DNA of 39,927 nt from GCA-2746235 sp049609225. Its GTDB lineage: Bacteria; Planctomycetota; UBA1135. Positions within the stretch are counted from its first letter, which is position 1. Every line of letters begins with the position of its first letter. The notes beneath the pieces were generated by a model, which made no database searches, was not told the origin of the DNA, and saw only the letters and a list, made by a program, of their open reading frames with translations. Positions 24,169 through 32,563 of this stretch are shown in pieces. The stretch covers positions 1 to 39,927 of the forward strand of contig JBMYYH010000017.1 in the NCBI GenBank assembly GCA_049609225.1. The letters are read 5' to 3'. The position numbers and the translations under genes were made by a program.

Positions 24169-25796
24169 GAATTCGTCGGCTGGGCGCGGGGGAGGGCATC
24201 GGTTTGGAGGCGGATGCCATCTTCATCAAGCTCGAGGAGCTCGAGGTCGCGGTAAAGGCGCAAGCGAGCAAGGGCGAAGTCGATCAAGGCGGACGTCGCG
24301 GCGTTCTGCGCACTCAAGAGGTCTTCCTGTGCTTCGAGCACATCGCGTGTGCTGGAACGACCGGCTTCCAACTTCAGTTGTGCGGAACGCACGCGTTTTC
24401 CGGCGAGCTCGACCGCAGACAGTTGGATGACATAACGTTGCTGCGTGCTTTGGGTCTGACGGAAGGCGTCGTAGACGGCGGCGAGAATGGAATCGCGTGA
24501 GGATTCCACCGAACGCAAGGCGCGGTCGCGATCGAGCAGACTGCGACGGTAAGCATTACGCTCCGGCAGTTGATCGATGGGCAAGTCGAAGCCGAGGCCC
24601 AAGGACCATGGCAAGGTGTTGGAGCGATAGGAAAGCGGGCGGCCTTCCTCACTGGTGCCGTTGACGCCGGCGCTGAGGTCGAGACCGGCACGCAGGGCGT
24701 CGGCGGCGATGCGGGTGCGACGCTCGGCATCGAGCAGTTGGTCATCGAGGTTGACCTGATCCAAGCGATGCTCCAAAGCGAAGGAACCCAGGGCGGTTGG
24801 GTCCAACTCGGCAAGGTCGGCGCCATCCAGGTCCTTGAGGCGCTCCAGTTCCTTGCGGTCGAGCTCCAGCGGAGTCTCGGTCGGCAAGCCGAGCAGCAAA
24901 GCGAACTGGTCGAGCTGACGTCCGTAGCTTTCTTCAAGTTGCAGCAGGCGACTCTCCGAGCGCAGTTCATCCTGCTGCGCTTGGTCGACCTGGATATCCG
25001 TGAGCTTGCCGGCTTCAGCCAGACGCTGGTTACGCTCGCGCAGCAACTTCAGAGAGTCATAGTTGGCACGCTCATTGGTGATGTTGTCGAGGGTGCGCAG
25101 CAGACCGTAGTAGCTGGTGACCACATCGACGGAAAAGGAGCTGCGGAAACGCTCATAACTGCGCACGGCATACACCAGATCCCGTTCGGCCTGGGTCAGG
25201 GGCTCGAGGATGACTTCGCGTGCGGATCCACGCAGCAGCGGCAGGGTGACGGAGAAGCCCAGATCACCGAGCGCATCCCAGCCGTCGCCACGGTCGATGG
25301 CGCGCAAAAGAGTGGTGCCAATGTTGCCCAGCACGACGGCACCGCTGCCGAACTGCTTGGACATGCCCAAGTCGGCATCGGCGGAGGCAGTGGCGGTGGA
25401 GCTGCCGGTGCCGCTCACTCCGAGGTTGCCACTGAGGCTGGGCTGCCAAGAGAAGCGCCAGCGTTCCAGGGTGAGGTCCAAAGCGGTCCGATACAAGCTC
25501 TCACGCTGGTCCTGGAAGTTGCGATTGTTCTCCGCCGCGACTTCCAAGGAGGTAAGGATGTTCAGGGCAATGACATCCGCCTGACTTTCCTCGGTGGTGA
25601 GTAGGCGCGCCCGCAGGGCTTCCGGATCGCGGTCGACTCGGAATCCAGGAGTCTTCTCGAAGAGTTCGGCCCGGCGCTGGTCGAGCAGGGCGTAGACCTC
25701 GTCGTCGGCTTCCTGCTGAAGTTCGGCGGGGCTTGCGCAACCCACTGCCAGCAATGCAACTGGAAGCAGGCGGGGCCAAGGTAGGGCTCGCAGCAT
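24165..25796 (-). CDS. TolC-family outer-membrane efflux lipoprotein
   Basis: A 543-residue protein of the outer membrane factor family. The start at 25796 gives a short lipoprotein signal (RLLPVALLAVGC). Two repeated halves carry the OEP helices, for example RSLLDRDRALRSVESSRDSI and SAQLKLEAGRSSTRDVLEAQEDLL, the second being the hallmark 'G..S..DVL.A...L' motif. It should form the trimeric outer-membrane channel of the tripartite pump and is first gene of the four-gene operon. The leader at 25797-25907 probably holds the operon promoter, but no clear boxes could be assigned. Confidence 0.88.
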   Translation of the reverse strand: MLRALPWPRLLPVALLAVGCASPAELQQEADDEVYALLDQRRAELFEKTPGFRVDRDPEALRARLLTTEESQADVIALNILTSLEVAAENNRNFQDQRESLYRTALDLTLERWRFSWQPSLSGNLGVSGTGSSTATASADADLGMSKQFGSGAVVLGNIGTTLLRAIDRGDGWDALGDLGFSVTLPLLRGSAREVILEPLTQAERDLVYAVRSYERFRSSFSVDVVTSYYGLLRTLDNITNERANYDSLKLLRERNQRLAEAGKLTDIQVDQAQQDELRSESRLLQLEESYGRQLDQFALLLGLPTETPLELDRKELERLKDLDGADLAELDPTALGSFALEHRLDQVNLDDQLLDAERRTRIAADALRAGLDLSAGVNGTSEEGRPLSYRSNTLPWSLGLGFDLPIDQLPERNAYRRSLLDRDRALRSVESSRDSILAAVYDAFRQTQSTQQRYVIQLSAVELAGKRVRSAQLKLEAGRSSTRDVLEAQEDLLSAQNAATSALIDFALARLRLYRDLELLELDEDGIRLQTDALPRAQPTNS

Positions 25797-25907
25797 GTAG
25801 GAGGGCGGGACGGGACCGCGGTAGGGGGCTACCGACAAGGTGCATACGGCACCGAATTCATCCCGTTAGAACCCAGATTCTACCAATTCCAGGTGTTATT
25901 CACGTCC

Positions 25908-25940
25908 AAAAGAGCAAACGACCCGTTTGATGCGGGTCGT
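25908..25940 (-). terminator. Terminator of clpC
   Basis: ACGACCCG (25918-25925) pairs with CGGGTCGT (25933-25940) around a 7-base loop; on the minus strand the stem is followed by TTTGCTCTTTT. It is about 108 bp beyond the clpC stop. A second small hairpin on the minus strand, GATCC-TTCG-GGATC with a stable UUCG tetraloop (25971-25984), lies between clpC and this terminator. Nothing else is seen in 25941-26047. Confidence 0.72.
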
Positions 25941-26047
25941 AAGCGAACAGTCTCTGCCTTGAGGCTGGTGGATCCCGAAGGATCTCGGCGGTTTGCCGTG
26001 GGGCCGGGATGCCGTGGTTCAGCTGTGAGGCTGGACCAGGCTATCCA

Positions 26048-28582
26048 CTATTTCTCCTCGGAGGAGTCCGAGGCAGGGGTCGGCTCCTCTTCTGCGGGTT
26101 TCGATGGGATGGCGTGGAAGCTGAGCTTCTCGCCATCTTTGTCCAAGTCCATTTCGACCAGGGAATTCTCGGGCAGCAGGCCACGGAGCATTTCCTCGGC
26201 GAGAGGATCCTCGATGTGACGCTCGATGCAGCGACGCAAGGGGCGCGCACCATACTGCGGGTTGAATCCCTTCTCGATCAGGAAGTCTCGGGCCTTGTCG
26301 CTGAGGTGCAGGACCAACTTCTTGCTGGCCATGCGCTCTTCGACCTTCACCATCTCGATGTCGATGATGCGGAACAGGTCATCACGCTCCAGCGAGTTGA
26401 AGCTGACGATCTCATCCAGGCGGTTCAAGAACTCCGGACGGAAGTGGCGCTGGACCTCTTCCATGATGCCTTCCTTGACGCGCTCTTCCTTGGCCTCATC
26501 CGAGGTCACGAAGCCGAGTCCGCCACCCGACTGCACCACCTGCGAGCCGACGTTGGAAGTCATGATCATGATGGTGTTGCGGAAGTCGATGTGACGCCCG
26601 AAGGAATCGGTCAAGCGACCTTCTTCCATGATCTGCAACAGCATGTTGTAGACATCGGGGTGTGCCTTTTCGATCTCGTCGAACAGGATCACCGAGTAGG
26701 GGCGACGACGCACCTGTTCGGTGAGCTGGCCACCTTCTTCATAGCCGACATAGCCCGGAGGCGAGCCGACCAGACGGGAAGCATTGTGCTTCTCCATGTA
26801 CTCCGACATGTCGATGGTGACCAGGGCATCTTCGGAACCGAACATGAACTGTGCCAGCTGCTTCGACAACCAGGTCTTACCGACACCGGATGGGCCGAGG
26901 AACATGAACGAGCCGGTCGGGCGGTTCGGATCCTTCAAGCCAGAACGGCTACGGCGGACAGCACGCGCGATGGCGTTGATGGCCTTGTCTTGGTTGATGA
27001 CAGCCTTGCCCATCTCCTCTTCCATCTGCAGGAGACGTTCGGCCTCCTCTTTGGCGAGGTTGGTGATGGGGATGCCGGTCATCTTCGACACGGTCTCGGC
27101 GATGATTTCGCGGTCGACCTGCGGACGATCTTCGTCCGAGGATTCCTCGTTCTTCCACTCTGCGAGCAGGTTCTCGCGCTTCCGACGCAGCTGGTAGGCC
27201 TCGTCGCGCTTGCGTGCAGCAGCTTCGAAATCCTGGTTGCCGACAGCCTCTTCCTTGGCCTGTTCGAGCTCGCGGATCTGCTCATCCATCTCCGAAACAT
27301 CGGGTGGAGGAGTCATGGTGCGCAGACGCAGACGTGCGCCAGCCTCATCAATCACATCGATTGCCTTATCCGGCAGGAAACGGCTGGTGATGTACTTGAT
27401 CGAGAAGTCGACCGCGGCCTCGAGGGCTTCTTCGGTGTAATCGACCTTGTGGTGCTCCTCATAACGGGAGCTCAAGCCATTGAGGATCGCCACCGCATCA
27501 TCGCGTGCCGGGGGCTCGACGATGACCGACTGGAAACGACGCTCGAGCGCGCCATCCTTCTCGATGTACTTGCGGTACTCATCCAAGGTGGTGGCACCGA
27601 TCACTTGCAGCTCGCCGCGGGACAGCGCCGGCTTCAAGACGTTGGCCGCGTCGATGGCGCCTTCTGCACCACCTGCACCGACCAGAGTGTGAATCTCATC
27701 GATGAACAGCACCACGTTCTTGGCGCGCTTGACCTCGGTCATGACGGCCTTGATGCGTTCCTCGAACTGACCGCGATACTTGGTACCAGCGACCATGCCC
27801 GCGAGGTCGAGCGACACGATGCGACGCCCACGCAGGATCTCAGGAACCACGCCACTCACGATCGACTGCGCCAGTCCTTCGACGATGGCAGTCTTACCGA
27901 CGCCAGGCTCACCGAGCAGCACCGGGTTGTTCTTGGTACGACGCGAGAGGACCTGCACGACACGCTCGATTTCATCCGAGCGGCCGATCACGGGATCCAG
28001 TTCTTCGCGACGTGCGGATTCGGTCAGGTCGCGACCGAAGGTATCCAGAGCAGGAGTCTTCGACTTGCCATGCGCGACGGGAGCTTCTCCCGCAGACGCT
28101 TGACCCATGTCGGCAGCTTCCTCTTCCTCGCCTTCTTCCTGCGGCGCGCCACCGAGGAACTCGATGACTTCTTCGCGCACCTCATCGAGGCGCACACCGA
28201 GGGCGCGGAGGACATGTGCCGCGATGCCTTCCTGCTCACGCAGGAGGGCGAGCAGCAGATGCTCGGTACCGATGTAGTTATGCCCAAGATTGCCGGCTTC
28301 CTCGAGAGCAAGTTCGACGACCTTCTTGGCGCGCGGGGTAAACGGAATCTGAACCGAAGGCTCCAGCGCGGGGCCGGCCTTGACGATCTTCTCGATTTCC
28401 CTGCGGATCTTTTCCAGGTCGACTGCCATGGACTTCAGCACATTGGCTGCCACTCCTTGACCTTCCTGGATCAGGCCGAGCAGGATGTGCTCAGTCCCGA
28501 TGTATTCGTGGTGGAAACGCTGCGCCTCGCGGCGTGCGAATCCCATGACTTTCCTAGCGCGTTCGGTGAATCGATCGAACAT
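26048..28582 (-). CDS. clpC: AAA+ unfoldase ClpC
   Basis: An 844-residue Clp/Hsp100 protein. Order of domains: two N-terminal Clp repeats (1-145), AAA+ domain 1 with GEPGVGKT at 224-231, a UVR-type middle segment (DFEAAARKRDEAYQLRRKREN, about 451-471) that marks ClpC against ClpA and ClpB, AAA+ domain 2 with GPSGVGKT at 563-570, and an LGF tripeptide at 689-691 in the ClpP-docking loop position. It unfolds proteins and feeds them to ClpP. GGGGG lies ahead of the ATG at 28582. It follows the McsA-like gene by 73 bp on the same strand; the C-terminus is acidic. Confidence 0.95.
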   Translation of the reverse strand: MFDRFTERARKVMGFARREAQRFHHEYIGTEHILLGLIQEGQGVAANVLKSMAVDLEKIRREIEKIVKAGPALEPSVQIPFTPRAKKVVELALEEAGNLGHNYIGTEHLLLALLREQEGIAAHVLRALGVRLDEVREEVIEFLGGAPQEEGEEEEAADMGQASAGEAPVAHGKSKTPALDTFGRDLTESARREELDPVIGRSDEIERVVQVLSRRTKNNPVLLGEPGVGKTAIVEGLAQSIVSGVVPEILRGRRIVSLDLAGMVAGTKYRGQFEERIKAVMTEVKRAKNVVLFIDEIHTLVGAGGAEGAIDAANVLKPALSRGELQVIGATTLDEYRKYIEKDGALERRFQSVIVEPPARDDAVAILNGLSSRYEEHHKVDYTEEALEAAVDFSIKYITSRFLPDKAIDVIDEAGARLRLRTMTPPPDVSEMDEQIRELEQAKEEAVGNQDFEAAARKRDEAYQLRRKRENLLAEWKNEESSDEDRPQVDREIIAETVSKMTGIPITNLAKEEAERLLQMEEEMGKAVINQDKAINAIARAVRRSRSGLKDPNRPTGSFMFLGPSGVGKTWLSKQLAQFMFGSEDALVTIDMSEYMEKHNASRLVGSPPGYVGYEEGGQLTEQVRRRPYSVILFDEIEKAHPDVYNMLLQIMEEGRLTDSFGRHIDFRNTIMIMTSNVGSQVVQSGGGLGFVTSDEAKEERVKEGIMEEVQRHFRPEFLNRLDEIVSFNSLERDDLFRIIDIEMVKVEERMASKKLVLHLSDKARDFLIEKGFNPQYGARPLRRCIERHIEDPLAEEMLRGLLPENSLVEMDLDKDGEKLSFHAIPSKPAEEEPTPASDSSEEK

Positions 28583-28655
28583 GATTTTGTCCCCCTGGAA
28601 CAGCTTCCTTATCGGCTATCGACCCTGGGCGGCTTGAAGATTCCGCAAATCCGGG

Positions 28656-29177
28656 TCATTCCCCTTGTGACTCGGGATTCGCTTCCATTTCTTGGATGCG
28701 GTCCCGGAGACGCGCGGCTGTCTCATAATCCTCTGCGAGGATCGCTCGGTCCAATTCCGCGCTTAACTGGTCGTGAAGGCTGTCCTCCCGCCAATCGACA
28801 TGCTGGTCGTGGCCGTGAAGCCGTTCCAGCATCTCACCGACATAATCCGCGAAGACCTCGTAATCATTCGGGCATCCGAGTCGGCTGGTCTGACGCAAAT
28901 CGCGCAAGGTCCAACCGCAATCCGGACACTGCAGGTCTTCCTGCGGATCGGGTGTGGTGGGGGTGGCCGAGCCTGCTCCATCCTGCGGCAGGAAGGCCTT
29001 CGAAAGCATCGAGATGATCTTTGGGAAGGTGGCAGCCTTGGGGACCGGAAGCCCGGCCTTCTTGGCGCACACCGCACAGAAGTCGTGGGCGTTCACCTGC
29101 GCGTGACCGGCGTCGTCGTATACAACGTCGAGCTGGTGCAGGGTCGCTTGCTGCTTCTGGCAGGATTGGCAGATCAT
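28656..29177 (-). CDS. McsA-like zinc/UVR-motif protein
   Basis: A 173-residue protein with paired cysteines C3/C6, C34/C37 and C84/C87, a single C102, and a C-terminal UVR motif (ELDRAILAEDYETAARLRDRIQEME). This is the layout of McsA, the activator of the McsB arginine kinase and partner of ClpC in Firmicutes. The last zinc pair is not complete: GCPNDY has Asp105 where Firmicute McsA has the second Cys of CxxC. In many bacteria without McsB the same family occurs with clpC, as here. It probably acts as a ClpC adaptor. It starts 11 bp after murD and precedes clpC. Confidence 0.82.
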   Translation of the reverse strand: MICQSCQKQQATLHQLDVVYDDAGHAQVNAHDFCAVCAKKAGLPVPKAATFPKIISMLSKAFLPQDGAGSATPTTPDPQEDLQCPDCGWTLRDLRQTSRLGCPNDYEVFADYVGEMLERLHGHDQHVDWREDSLHDQLSAELDRAILAEDYETAARLRDRIQEMEANPESQGE

Positions 29178-29188
29178 CGTGCTCTTCT

Positions 29189-30601
29189 CTAGGTCGAGGG
29201 TTCAGAGGTGTCACGCGAAAACGTTTGTTCCTCTAAATCCATTACGGATGTCTTTGCAGTGAGTGAGAGGAAGAGTCGCGCGCGTTCCCGAAAATTGAGG
29301 AACTCATCGTAAGATGCGAACGTCGGCGAGAAAAGCAGGGTTTCGTGAGGATTCAAAGAAACCAAAGACGCTTCCATCGCTTCCCGAGCATGGGCATACC
29401 ACTGGTGCGGGATACCTTCCTTACGACACGCCTGCGCCAATCGTTGGCCACCTTCTCCATGAAGATAGAGACGTGCACAACGTCGGCAGGCATGGGTTAA
29501 TTCCGACAGATCCAATCCTTTGTCTTTCCCGCCGGCGAGCAGCACCGTGGAGGTGGGCAAATGCTCCAGCGCAGCGGCCGTCGGTTCGGGATGGGTGGCG
29601 ACCCCGTTGTCGATGATGGAGCGCCCATGTCCATCACGGAAAGCGTGCATGCGATGCGGCAATCCTGAAAAACTGCGTAACCTTTCACGCAGTACGACGT
29701 CTTCCAGGCCGAGGAGACGCGCGGCGCGGATGGCGGCGAGCACCGAGGGGAGGCGATACGGTTCCGAGAAGGGGAGTTCTGTTGCTGCAATCCCCCAGGT
29801 GTTCAAGTCTGTGGCGGATAATCGCTCCACTGAGCCGCGCGCTTCCTCACTCCAACGTTGCGCTTCGGCGCCTTCGGAGGGGAGTAGGGCGGTGCCATCC
29901 GAATCCTGTCCGTGAAGCAGGCGGCGCTTGGCCTCGGCGTAGGCCTCGAGGGTGCCGTGGCGATCGAGGTGATCCGAGCCGAAGCTGGTGAGCACTGCAA
30001 TTCGAGGCCAATTAGGGGGGGGCGCGAGGCGTTCGGTCTGAAAGCTGGAGAGCTCCACCACCATCCGGTCTTCGGGTCCAAGTGCGAGCACTTGTTCCAG
30101 GAGGGATCCGCCGAGATTGCCTGCGAGGAGGGTCTTGCCCGGCAAGCCTTCAAGCAGATGGGCGCAGAGGGAGGCGCAGGTCGATTTGCCGTGCGTGCCG
30201 GTGATAGCGATGGCTGGCAGATCCGGCACCGCCGCTAGGGCAAGATTGACCTCAGTGGTGAGGATGCAGCCCAAATCCTTGGCGCGCTGCAGCCATGGGC
30301 TGGTGTCCGGCACGGCCGGGTTGACCACCACGATTTCAGCATCGGCGAACAGGGATTCCTGATGACCGCCAAGGGCGAATTGCACGGGCAAGCCCTTCAG
30401 GGAGGCCAAAGCCTCTTCCAGGGCCTCCGCTGGACGCAAATCGGTGACCGTGACCTCGGCGCCGAGGGAAACCAGGGCGCGGGTACACCCAGCTCCGCCG
30501 CCGAAGGAGCCCAAACCCAGGACCAGGACCTTGCGGCCCCGTAATTGGGTGGGCTGAGGGGTATTCACCAAGAGTTGGGCAAAAGCGCCGTGTACCGGCA
30601 A
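29189..30601 (-). CDS. murD: UDP-N-acetylmuramoyl-L-alanine:D-glutamate ligase MurD
   Basis: A 470-residue Mur ligase. The N-terminal Rossmann part has VLVLGLGSFGGGAGCTRAL, where MurD has its UDP-binding glycine-rich turn, and VVVNPAVPDTSPWL. The ATP site is AITGTHGKST (about residues 132-141), followed by ELSSFQTERL and FGSDHLDRHGT. The C-terminal domain shows LPHRMH, IDNGVATHPEPTAAAL, LLAGGKDKG and LLFSPTFASYDEF, all MurD hallmarks (the usual DSKATN is DNGVAT here). It adds D-Glu in peptidoglycan precursor synthesis. The TTG at 30601 gives the longest frame; a GTG at 30568 is an alternative, and neither has a good Shine-Dalgarno. The tRNA-Ser gene lies just upstream. Confidence 0.93.
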   Translation of the reverse strand: MPVHGAFAQLLVNTPQPTQLRGRKVLVLGLGSFGGGAGCTRALVSLGAEVTVTDLRPAEALEEALASLKGLPVQFALGGHQESLFADAEIVVVNPAVPDTSPWLQRAKDLGCILTTEVNLALAAVPDLPAIAITGTHGKSTCASLCAHLLEGLPGKTLLAGNLGGSLLEQVLALGPEDRMVVELSSFQTERLAPPPNWPRIAVLTSFGSDHLDRHGTLEAYAEAKRRLLHGQDSDGTALLPSEGAEAQRWSEEARGSVERLSATDLNTWGIAATELPFSEPYRLPSVLAAIRAARLLGLEDVVLRERLRSFSGLPHRMHAFRDGHGRSIIDNGVATHPEPTAAALEHLPTSTVLLAGGKDKGLDLSELTHACRRCARLYLHGEGGQRLAQACRKEGIPHQWYAHAREAMEASLVSLNPHETLLFSPTFASYDEFLNFRERARLFLSLTAKTSVMDLEEQTFSRDTSEPST

Positions 30602-30635
30602 TAAGACTTTAGCCCCGCGCAGGTGGGGGGAATGG

Positions 30636-30724
30636 CGGAGAGAGAGGGATTTGAACCCTCGGAGCCGGCAAACCGGCTCAACAGCTTAGCAAGCTGCCGC
30701 ATTCGGCCACTCTGCCATCTCTCC
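30636..30724 (-). tRNA. tRNA-Ser (anticodon GCU)
   Basis: On the minus strand the acceptor stem GGAGAGA/TCTCTCC, the D-arm (GCAGAGTGGCCGAATGC), the anticodon loop TTGCTAA (anticodon GCT), a long class II variable arm (GAGCCGG-TTT-GCCGGCTC type) and the T-arm GAGGG-TTCAAAT-CCCTC can all be traced. The long variable arm and the GCU anticodon identify serine (AGC/AGU codons). The 3' CCA is not encoded; after the discriminator G the DNA reads CC then A-T. Confidence 0.95.
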
Positions 30725-30740
30725 GCTCAATGCGGCGCAA

Positions 30741-30769
30741 AGTGTAACTGTGGCCGGGGAGGTTGCCAA
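30741..30769 (-). promoter_or_regulatory. Promoter of the tRNA-Ser gene
   Basis: On the minus strand TTGGCA (30769-30764) and TACACT (30746-30741) are separated by exactly 17 bp. Transcription would start near 30734, ten bases before the mature tRNA 5' end. Read-through could also feed murD, which begins about 35 bp after the tRNA. Confidence 0.68.
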
Positions 30770-30801
30770 GGGGGGAGTCGGATGGAGGGTAAGATGCAGC
30801 G

Positions 30802-32454
30802 ATGAGGTTCCCCCGCCTTTTGATTTTGCTGCTGACGCCTGGTCTTGTCGGTTCCTGCCAATCCGCGAGCTCCCCTGTGGAACCTCCCCAATTGCTACCG
30901 GGATACGGCGGCTATTCCCGGAGCGTCACCGCAGCATCGGATGATGCCCAGGCATGGATGGACCAAGGGTTTCAATTGGTCTACGGATTCAACCACGATG
31001 AGGGCATTCGCTCCTTTGTGCATGCAGCGGCGTTGTCGCCCGATTGTCCGATGGCATGGTGGGGGATCGCTTATGGCAATGGGATCGATGTCAATAACCC
31101 TGATGTTTCGGAAGCGGAGGCGCGTCAAGGTTATGAAGCTGCGCAGAAGGCTATGGCCCTGATTGATTTTGCCACGCCGGTGGAGCGTATGTTGATTCGT
31201 GCAGCGGCGAAGCGAGCCGTGTACCCCTTGCCAGAGGATCGTTCCGGATTGGACCAGGCGTATTCGGATGCGATGCGCGTGGCGTGGCAAGCCTTCCCGC
31301 ATGATGCGGACGTGGGAGTGCTCTATGCCGAGTCGTTGATGAACCTGCAGCCGTGGGCCTATTGGACCAACGAGGGCGAACCACTCGACCACGCTTTGGA
31401 GATCGTGGAAGTCCTGGAACGGGTGCTTGCTGAACATCCATTACACCCAGGCGCAAACCACTTCTACATCCATGCGGTGGAAGCTTCGAACCACCCGGGT
31501 ATGGCAACCTTGGCGGCGGATCGTTTGCGCCACTTGGTGCCGGGTAGTGGGCACTTGGTGCACATGCCTTCGCACATCTACATCAACACGGGTCGCTACA
31601 ACGATGCCGTGACCTCCAATCAAGCTGCTATCGCGGCGGATGAAGCCTACTTTGCGAAGGTAGGCACTCCGGGTTTCTACAGCATCTATTACATCCACAA
31701 CATTCACTTCCTTTCCTTCGGGGCGATGATGGAAGGGCGCGCAGAGATCGCGATCGACGCCACGCGTCACATGGAGGCGCAAGTGCCGGAAGATTTCCTG
31801 CGCAACTTCGTGAAGTTCGGCGATGGATTGATGCCGGCCAAGTTCCACGCTTTGATCCGATTCGGGCGCTGGCAGCAGATCCTGGAGGAACCGGCTTATC
31901 CAGAGTGGCGCAAGGTCAGTCGATCCGTGCGTAGTTATGCACGAGTGGTCGCTCTGGCGAACCTCATGCGCACGGAAGAAGCGCGCGCTGAACTTGCGCG
32001 CTTCGACATCCTGGCCGCCGAGGTCGATGATTCCTGGTTGGTCGGAACCAATCCTGCACCGGTCATTCTGGCGCTATCTCGGCAGATGGCCGAAGCCGAA
32101 GTGTTGTGGCGCGAAGGCCGTGCGAATGCAGCCTTTGCCTTGATGCGCGAAGCGGTCGCCGCAGAAGACCAGTTGGTCTACGACGAACCACCGGGGTGGA
32201 TGTTGCCCGTGCGTCACGCATTAGGCGCGATCCTGCTGGCGGGAGGGGAAGCCGAAGAAGCTGTCGAGGTCTACCGCACCGACTTGGCGGACTGGCCCGA
32301 GAATGCTTGGTCCTTGCTCGGCCTGCAGCAGGCCCTCCAAGAACTCGGACGCGAGGACGAGGCCGAAGCACTCGCACATCGCGTCGCCAAGGCATGGGCA
32401 CGGGCCGACGTCGAGCCGCCGGCCTCGTGCTATTGCGGCGTGATCGAGGAATAA
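30802..32454 (+). CDS. TPR-repeat lipoprotein with conserved His motifs, unknown function
   Basis: A 550-residue exported protein with lipobox LVGSC (Cys19). It is helical throughout with TPR-like units, for example MDQGFQLVYGFNHDEGIRSF near the start and LGLQQALQELGREDEAEAL near the end. In the middle three His-rich motifs stand close together: HPLHPGANHFYIHAVEAS (about 212-229), GHLVHMPSHIYINTGRY (250-266) and YYIHNIHFLSFG (about 296-307). The C-terminus carries CYCG. I recall large families of such TPR proteins in many phyla but no assigned function; the histidines suggest a metal or haem site. GGAGGG at 30784-30789 lies 12 bases before the ATG. Confidence 0.75.
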   Translation: MRFPRLLILLLTPGLVGSCQSASSPVEPPQLLPGYGGYSRSVTAASDDAQAWMDQGFQLVYGFNHDEGIRSFVHAAALSPDCPMAWWGIAYGNGIDVNNPDVSEAEARQGYEAAQKAMALIDFATPVERMLIRAAAKRAVYPLPEDRSGLDQAYSDAMRVAWQAFPHDADVGVLYAESLMNLQPWAYWTNEGEPLDHALEIVEVLERVLAEHPLHPGANHFYIHAVEASNHPGMATLAADRLRHLVPGSGHLVHMPSHIYINTGRYNDAVTSNQAAIAADEAYFAKVGTPGFYSIYYIHNIHFLSFGAMMEGRAEIAIDATRHMEAQVPEDFLRNFVKFGDGLMPAKFHALIRFGRWQQILEEPAYPEWRKVSRSVRSYARVVALANLMRTEEARAELARFDILAAEVDDSWLVGTNPAPVILALSRQMAEAEVLWREGRANAAFALMREAVAAEDQLVYDEPPGWMLPVRHALGAILLAGGEAEEAVEVYRTDLADWPENAWSLLGLQQALQELGREDEAEALAHRVAKAWARADVEPPASCYCGVIEE

Positions 32455-32563
32455 ACTCGATCGGGATGGCGATGGAGCTCAGCGCGCTTGAGATTCCTCC
32501 GTAACCAGAATCCTAGATGGGATAACATTCATTACCCCTCCCCTGGCTTGAACCCATCCCATC

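Noticed and set aside
26009..29017. A 1002-codon open frame on the plus strand opposite clpC and the McsA-like gene
   Set aside because: The minus-strand proteins are clear family members with all motifs; the antisense frame shows no domain and arises from strong codon bias in G+C-rich DNA.
30623..30805. Short plus-strand ORF beginning MAEREGFEPSEP
   Set aside because: This is a common artefact translated from the antisense of the tRNA-Ser gene.
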